A DNA stretch of 64,000 nt from contig CANRZY010000001.1 in assembly GCA_947644625.1 (NCBI GenBank), positions 1 through 64,000 on the forward strand. Direction: 5' to 3'. The stretch is from an uncultured Pseudoflavonifractor sp. (GTDB lineage: Bacteria; Bacillota; Clostridia; Oscillospirales; Oscillospiraceae). A program made the translations under genes and the position numbers. The notes under the pieces are model-generated. The model was not told the origin of the DNA and ran no database searches. It saw only the letters and a program-made list of their open reading frames with translations. Every line of letters begins with the position of its first letter. Position 1 is the stretch's first letter. Below, piece after piece: positions 59,678 to 64,000 of the stretch.

Positions 59678-62191
59678 TTACTTGCCCAGCTTCTCCGCGA
59701 TCTCCTTGCCGCAAAGGTAGCCGGAGACCATGCCCCAGCCGTTGTTGGCTCCACCATAGGTAACGTAAGGCTTTTTCTCGGTAAAGAGGACGCCCATGGA
59801 GCTGGTGCCCACGGCGTAAAGGCCGTCGATCACGGTCTTACCGTCGCTCTTCAGGACCCGCAGGTGCTCGTCAATGTCCAGGCCCCCGCAGGTATCGTAG
59901 CAGTAGGAGGCCATGATAACGCAGTAGTAAGGACCACCCTCCACCTTATCCAGAAGAGCCGCGTCCTTGCCAAACTCCTTATCCACACCGGTCTCGCAAT
60001 AACCGTTATAGTCCTTGACGGTTTTGGCGAGGGTAGCGGGATCCATGCCAAGCTTGGTGGCCAGCTCTTCAATGGTGTCGGCCTTGACCACGATCCCAGC
60101 CTCCTCGGCGGCCTCCATCACCTTGTCTACCCGGGGAACGGGAACGCCGCCGGGGATCTGGTAACCGGAGCCCAGGAAAGCGGGAGAGGGGCCAAAGTTC
60201 TCCACCTTCAGGCCATTCTTGGCGATGTCGTCCAGCTGTGCCTGGCTCCAAATGGAGTAGTAGTTGGGGCCGGCGATCCAGGGATCCAGGAAGGATACGC
60301 CCGTCTCAGCTGCAAAGCGCTTGCCGGTCTTGTCCACGGCCAGGGAGTTGGCGCTCCAGCCCAGGTTGGCGGGCAGATCGGCCTCGGTCCACCAGGCGGG
60401 ACGGCCCAGGACCTCGCCCACCTTGCCCTCCACAAAATGCTGACCAAACCGGGGATCAGCGGTGAGCCAGGTCTCGGTGCCGGAGTTGTGGACCTCGGGA
60501 GCCATGCTGTTATTGTAGGTGCCGGCGCCGATGGCCAACGCGGCCTCAAACATCTTGCCGTCGTTCTGGAGAGAGCCCACCTGCTTCCACTGGCCCTTGA
60601 TGGGGAAGTAGGTCTCATTGAGCATCTCCTCCACCAGCTCCGGATTGCCCGCGTAGCCGCCGCAGGCAATGACCACCGCCTTGGCGTTGATGGTGTACTC
60701 GGTACCGTCCACCAGGTTCCGTGCCTTGGCTCCGGTCACGTTGCCCTTGGCGTCGGTGAGGAGCTCATAGCCCTCGGTCTCCAGCATGTACTTGCCGCCC
60801 TTCTCGGTGTAGTGGCTGTAAATGCTGTCAAAATACTTGCCGATGGAGTCCTTGTTATACATGATGTCGTTGGGCAGCCACTGATACTTGGTGTCATAGA
60901 CATCGCTGGGGGTAAAGCCCCGGAGCGGCGTGGAGAACTGGAAGCCGTGCTCATAGACCAGCCAGTCCAGCACCTGGCCCGATTCATAGATCATCCGGTG
61001 AATGACCTCCTCCTTGCCGTCACCCTCGTCGTACTCCACCCAGGCCTTATACATCACGTCGGCGTCGGTGTAGTCCTTGCCGTTGTTGTGCTCGGCCTGG
61101 AACTTGGGGGGATTGACAAAAAGTCCCTCGGAGGTGATGGAGGAGGTGCCGCCGTACTTTCCGGCCTTGTCAATGGCCAGCACCTTCAGTCCGCTTTCCA
61201 CAGCGGACATGGCGGCGGTAGTACCGGAGCCGCCCATACCGATGACCAGCACCTCGGTGTCGATGGTCTCCTGTCCCCCCTTCTTTTCGGGGACCACCTG
61301 GAAGCTCCGGATGGCGCTCTCCTCGCTGCCCCCGGCCTTCAGAGCCTGAGCAAGAGCGGTGGCGGTAGCCATCTTAATGGCGTTGGAGGAAGCGGTGGCT
61401 CCGGTAATGGCGTCAACGGAGACGGACTGGTGCTCGATCATGCGGGGAATGAGCTTATCAATAGCGGCCTGAAGGATAGTTGGGGTGTCAGAGGTATTCT
61501 CCTTGTCCACAGTAATGGACAGGATCTTGTCCTCGGAAACCTCCACAGTTACATTCAGACCATCCCTGGCCCGGTAGCTTTCGGCATAGGCGGTATACTT
61601 GCCGGGAGCCATCTTTACCTCAGCGGCGGCGGTGCTGCCCGTGGCCTGAGAAAGGGCGGCGGCCACGGCGGCCTTCACAGCGTTGGAGGTCACGGTGGCC
61701 CCGGACACGCCGTCGATCTTGTCGCTGCCGGCGGCCTTCACCTGCTCGGCCAGCTTAGGAAGGGCCGCCCCACCAATGGCGGGGGTCTCCCCCTCCCCGG
61801 TCAGGGTACAGGCGGTGATCTTTCCGCCCTCTACGGTGATAACCGCCTTTACCTCTCCGCCGAAGCCGGATCCGGTCCCGGTGAAGGTGCCGCCGGCGGG
61901 AGCCGTGAAGCCGGGCACGTTCACCAACGCGGCGGTGTTGGGATGGTCCTTGTCCCATACCACCTCAATGTCCAAAAGCTCGCTGAGGTAGCGAAGGGGC
62001 ACGTAGGTAGCGCCGTCGTAGGCAAACACCTGGGCGGCTTCCCCGTTGGTCTTGGTGGGGGTGACGGCCTGGCCGTTGATGGTCATGTCCATGGGGGTAA
62101 CAGAGATGGTCTTCTCTGTTCCAGCCGCCAGAGCGGCCGTCCCCAGAACCATGACGCAGGCCAGTGCCAGGGCTGTGATCCTTTTTTTCAT
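59678..62191 (-). CDS. secreted FMN/FAD-dependent reductase 4 (stalk domain, two FMN-binding domains, FAD_binding_2)
   Basis: 837 residues. Signal peptide (1-23), stalk domain (27-95), two FMN-binding domains with motifs DGVSGAT (160-166) and DAITGAT (260-266), then a FAD reductase (GMGGSG at 318). Residues 1-185 differ from reductase 1 at only a few positions, while the second FMN domain and the catalytic part are clearly different. Like reductase 1 it has DTCGGLDID and GTSSMGVLFTE where the fumarate-type HTMGG and GNRxGGN motifs are missing, so a different acceptor is expected. Start 62191 after GGAAGGAGAGAAATTGT. Probably controlled by the adjacent TetR. Confidence 0.9.
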   Translation of the reverse strand: MKKRITALALACVMVLGTAALAAGTEKTISVTPMDMTINGQAVTPTKTNGEAAQVFAYDGATYVPLRYLSELLDIEVVWDKDHPNTAALVNVPGFTAPAGGTFTGTGSGFGGEVKAVITVEGGKITACTLTGEGETPAIGGAALPKLAEQVKAAGSDKIDGVSGATVTSNAVKAAVAAALSQATGSTAAAEVKMAPGKYTAYAESYRARDGLNVTVEVSEDKILSITVDKENTSDTPTILQAAIDKLIPRMIEHQSVSVDAITGATASSNAIKMATATALAQALKAGGSEESAIRSFQVVPEKKGGQETIDTEVLVIGMGGSGTTAAMSAVESGLKVLAIDKAGKYGGTSSITSEGLFVNPPKFQAEHNNGKDYTDADVMYKAWVEYDEGDGKEEVIHRMIYESGQVLDWLVYEHGFQFSTPLRGFTPSDVYDTKYQWLPNDIMYNKDSIGKYFDSIYSHYTEKGGKYMLETEGYELLTDAKGNVTGAKARNLVDGTEYTINAKAVVIACGGYAGNPELVEEMLNETYFPIKGQWKQVGSLQNDGKMFEAALAIGAGTYNNSMAPEVHNSGTETWLTADPRFGQHFVEGKVGEVLGRPAWWTEADLPANLGWSANSLAVDKTGKRFAAETGVSFLDPWIAGPNYYSIWSQAQLDDIAKNGLKVENFGPSPAFLGSGYQIPGGVPVPRVDKVMEAAEEAGIVVKADTIEELATKLGMDPATLAKTVKDYNGYCETGVDKEFGKDAALLDKVEGGPYYCVIMASYCYDTCGGLDIDEHLRVLKSDGKTVIDGLYAVGTSSMGVLFTEKKPYVTYGGANNGWGMVSGYLCGKEIAEKLGK

Positions 62192-62214
62192 ACAATTTCT
62201 CTCCTTCCACAAAT

Positions 62215-62273
62215 AACATAGTTCACCGAACTACGTTCACCCAAATTATATCGAAAAGAAATTTTATTGTCAA
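62215..62273 (-). promoter_or_regulatory. promoter of flavoprotein 4 with palindromic operator
   Basis: Minus-strand TTGACA, 17 bp, TATAAT (62245-62273). The half-sites AACATAGTTC and GAACTACGTT are separated by ACC (62215-62237) with one mismatch, just after the -10. A repressor site for the neighbouring TetR is likely. Confidence 0.78.
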
Positions 62274-62298
62274 TATGATAACGAAAAAAGAACCGCAT

Positions 62299-62330
62299 AA
62301 AAAAAGAGCCCCTGAGGCGGCTCTTTTTCT
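62299..62330 (-). terminator. terminator of the TetR gene
   Basis: AAAAAGAGCC and GGCTCTTTTT around an eight-base loop, just after the TetR stop. Confidence 0.88.
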
Positions 62331-62332
62331 TT

Positions 62333-62938
62333 TCACTTCCGCGGCTTTTTCAGCAGCTCCAGCAGCCTGCCCAGGTGCTTATAGCCATAGGGCTTCAGGT
62401 CGATACTATCATGGTTCAGGAACCAGGTGACCAGGATCCCGTTGATGGTAACGGAGAACAGTTCAAAAAACTCCTCGTCGCTCATGGCGTTGGGGGAAAA
62501 TTCCCCTGTCTCCCGTCCATAGGCAAGGACCTTTCCCAAAAACTCCCGCTGTAGATGGACCCCCGCCTCGTCGTCGCCCACATTGTCCTCCAACTGGCCC
62601 AGCATCAGGGACTTAGAGAGAACAAAACCACTGCCTTCGATGCGCTCCATATATTTCTCCACAAAGTGGAGGTATAGCTCCCCGGCACTTTTGGCAGAGT
62701 CTATCTCACAGGCAGAGCCAAGATACTCGTTATGCTCCCGGTCCATCAGAACGATAATGTCCCGCTTGGCGCTGAAATACTGGTAAAAGGTCCCCACCGA
62801 CACTCCGCATTCCTTACAGATCCGGCTGATGGTCACATTGCGGTAACCCTCCTCGGCAATCAGCTCCATGGCTGTCCGCAACAGCTTTTCTCTTGTCTGG
62901 CGGGCCTGGATGTCCCGGCTGGTCAGCTTTTCTTTCAT
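62333..62938 (-). CDS. TetR-family transcriptional regulator
   Basis: 201 residues. N-terminal helix-turn-helix: RQTREKLLRTAMELIAEEGY, VTISRICKECGVSVGTFYQYF. The remaining helical part would bind a ligand; it contains ELFSVTINGILVTWFLNH near the C-terminus. Start 62938 after GAGGAAGGAAACGG; an earlier ATG in the track lacks a ribosome site. It lies upstream of flavoprotein 4 in the same direction, with a terminator and a separate operator-bearing promoter between. It likely represses reductase 4 and responds to its substrate. Confidence 0.92.
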   Translation of the reverse strand: MKEKLTSRDIQARQTREKLLRTAMELIAEEGYRNVTISRICKECGVSVGTFYQYFSAKRDIIVLMDREHNEYLGSACEIDSAKSAGELYLHFVEKYMERIEGSGFVLSKSLMLGQLEDNVGDDEAGVHLQREFLGKVLAYGRETGEFSPNAMSDEEFFELFSVTINGILVTWFLNHDSIDLKPYGYKHLGRLLELLKKPRK

Positions 62939-62951
62939 TCCGTTTCCTTCC

Positions 62952-64000
62952 TCAGTTAAAAATATCCCCGTCTTCGGCAAAGAGCCGCCTGACCTTTTCC
63001 ATCACTCCCTGGTGTTCCCGCTTCGTCAGGTTTGGGTCGGCCTCCAGCAGTCTTTCCGCCGCGTCCTGGGCCTCCTTGAGAACGCGGGTATCCCCCGCCA
63101 GGTCGGCGGCGCGGAGGGTGGGAAGGCCATGCTGGCGCTGACCGAAAAAGTCGCCGGGGCCCCGAAGCTCCAGGTCCTTTTCCGCTATCTTGAAGCCGTC
63201 GGTGGTTTTGGTAAAGTACCGAAGCCGCTCCAGAGTCTCGGAGGAGCGGTTCCCTGTCACCAAAACACAGTAGGACTGCCACTGCCCCCGCCCCACTCTT
63301 CCCCGGAGCTGATGGAGCTGGGAAAGACCGAAACGTTCGGCATTTTCAATGACCATCAAAGCGGCGTTGGGAACGTCCACTCCCACCTCCACCACGGTGG
63401 TGGAAACCAGCACGTCCAGCTCCCGGTTGGAGAAGGCGGCCATCACCGCCTCCTTCTCCCTTCCTTTCATCTTTCCGTGGACAAAGCCCACCCGGAGATC
63501 CGGAAAGACCTGCTCCGAAAGCACCTTGGCGTAAGCGGTCACCGCCTTCAGATCGGACCCTTCCCCCTCCTCCACAGCGGGGCAAATCATATAGACCTGG
63601 CGGCCCTGGGCTACATTCTTACGGACAAAGGTATACATTCTCTGCCGCTTGTCCTCCCCCACCAGGTAGGTCTCCACCGGAGTCCGTCCGGGGGGAAGCT
63701 CGTCCATGACCGTCACCTCCAGATCTCCGTAAATAAGCAGGGCCAGGGTCCGGGGAATGGGGGTGGCCGACATGACCAGCACATGGGGGGCCGTCCTGGC
63801 TTTGGAGCTGAGGGCGGAGCGCTGGCCCACCCCGAAGCGGTGCTGCTCGTCGGTAATCACAAGCCCCAGATCCCGGTACTCCACCCCCTCCGAAAGAAGG
63901 GCGTGTGTGCCTACCATAAGGTCGATCTCCCCCCGGTCCAGGGCGGAACGAGCCGCTTTCTTCTCTGCGGCCTTCATACTCCCCGTCAAAAGCCCCACCC
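62952..64000 (-). CDS. recG: ATP-dependent DNA helicase RecG, C-terminal part (cut by the window edge)
   Basis: About 349 residues of the helicase are visible; the 5' end lies beyond the window. Motifs: GTHALLSEGV (Ib), ITDEQHRFGVGQR (II, DEQH), VMSATPIPRTLAL (III), VVEVGVDVPNAALMVIENAERFGLSQLHQLRGRVGRG (V and VI region), and ELRGPGDFFGQRQHGLP near the end. It rescues stalled replication forks. The TetR gene begins 14 bases after its stop codon. Confidence 0.95.
   Translation of the reverse strand, partial: VGLLTGSMKAAEKKAARSALDRGEIDLMVGTHALLSEGVEYRDLGLVITDEQHRFGVGQRSALSSKARTAPHVLVMSATPIPRTLALLIYGDLEVTVMDELPPGRTPVETYLVGEDKRQRMYTFVRKNVAQGRQVYMICPAVEEGEGSDLKAVTAYAKVLSEQVFPDLRVGFVHGKMKGREKEAVMAAFSNRELDVLVSTTVVEVGVDVPNAALMVIENAERFGLSQLHQLRGRVGRGQWQSYCVLVTGNRSSETLERLRYFTKTTDGFKIAEKDLELRGPGDFFGQRQHGLPTLRAADLAGDTRVLKEAQDAAERLLEADPNLTKREHQGVMEKVRRLFAEDGDIFN

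Noticed and set aside
59597-62221. 874-codon plus-strand ORF opposite reductase 4
   Set aside because: It is the antisense shadow of a recognised flavoprotein, is Gly/His/Leu-rich without domain motifs, and has no ribosome site.

Overview
The window looks like a chromosomal segment of a GC-rich, low-oxygen Gram-positive of the Clostridia, most likely the Oscillospiraceae/Flavonifractor-Lawsonibacter-Oscillibacter neighbourhood. The grounds are: strong GGAGG ribosome sites; sigma-A promoters of the TTGACA-17-TATAAT type; two SpoVB-family flippases; a purine riboswitch; a CIRCE element; the spoVB-mazG-hup-rqcP gene order; and many secreted FMN/FAD reductases. The taxon is inferred, since no rRNA lies in the window. 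No tRNA, CRISPR array, insertion sequence or prophage was recognised.

Layout: (1) 0.1-3.1 kb: an unknown membrane protein and a guanine/hypoxanthine permease behind a guanine-type riboswitch. (2) 3.2-9.2 kb: a MerR-family regulator followed by two secreted flavoprotein reductases, each with a MerR-style 19-bp-spacer promoter carrying the same palindrome. (3) 9.4-11.6 kb: tyrA and a DAHP synthase behind a tyrosine-rich leader peptide and terminator, divergent from an Rrf2 regulator. (4) 12.3-18.5 kb: a complete N-acetylglucosamine PTS and catabolic cluster (ptsI-nagB-nagA, then crr-ptsH-nagE from its own promoter). (5) 18.6-28.9 kb: SpoVB-like flippase, DUF554, CCA-adding enzyme, CcdA-TlpA fusion, RNase J, and a BceAB-like ABC exporter. 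(6) 29-34.5 kb: an operon of RidA, PTS EIIBC, aminotransferase and 6-phospho-beta-glucosidase, divergent from a YheO-type regulator, with repeated palindromes between them. (7) 34.6-36.5 kb: TtcA-like protein, rplM-rpsI. (8) 36.6-40.9 kb: M20 hydrolase and metNIQ behind a methionine-rich leader peptide and terminator. (9) 40.9-48 kb: stalk-domain protein, purine nucleoside phosphorylase, adenosine-type deaminase, SpoVB-like flippase, mazG, hup, rqcP. (10) 48.2-52.6 kb: a third flavoprotein and htpG with CIRCE. (11) 52.7-59.6 kb: YmdB-type phosphodiesterase, SbcCD-like pair, signal peptidase, thyA-folA-nudix. (12) 59.7-64 kb: a fourth flavoprotein, its probable TetR regulator, and the 3' part of recG.

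Main themes: four secreted reductases share an almost identical N-terminal module (signal peptide plus stalk domain) joined to different catalytic domains, and appear to be controlled by different regulators. This suggests a modular set of extracellular terminal reductases for anaerobic respiration. Two amino-acid operons (aroF-tyrA and metNIQ) appear to be controlled by leader-peptide attenuators where T-box or S-box riboswitches would usually be expected in Firmicutes. These two attenuators and the modular reductases are the most interesting content of the window.
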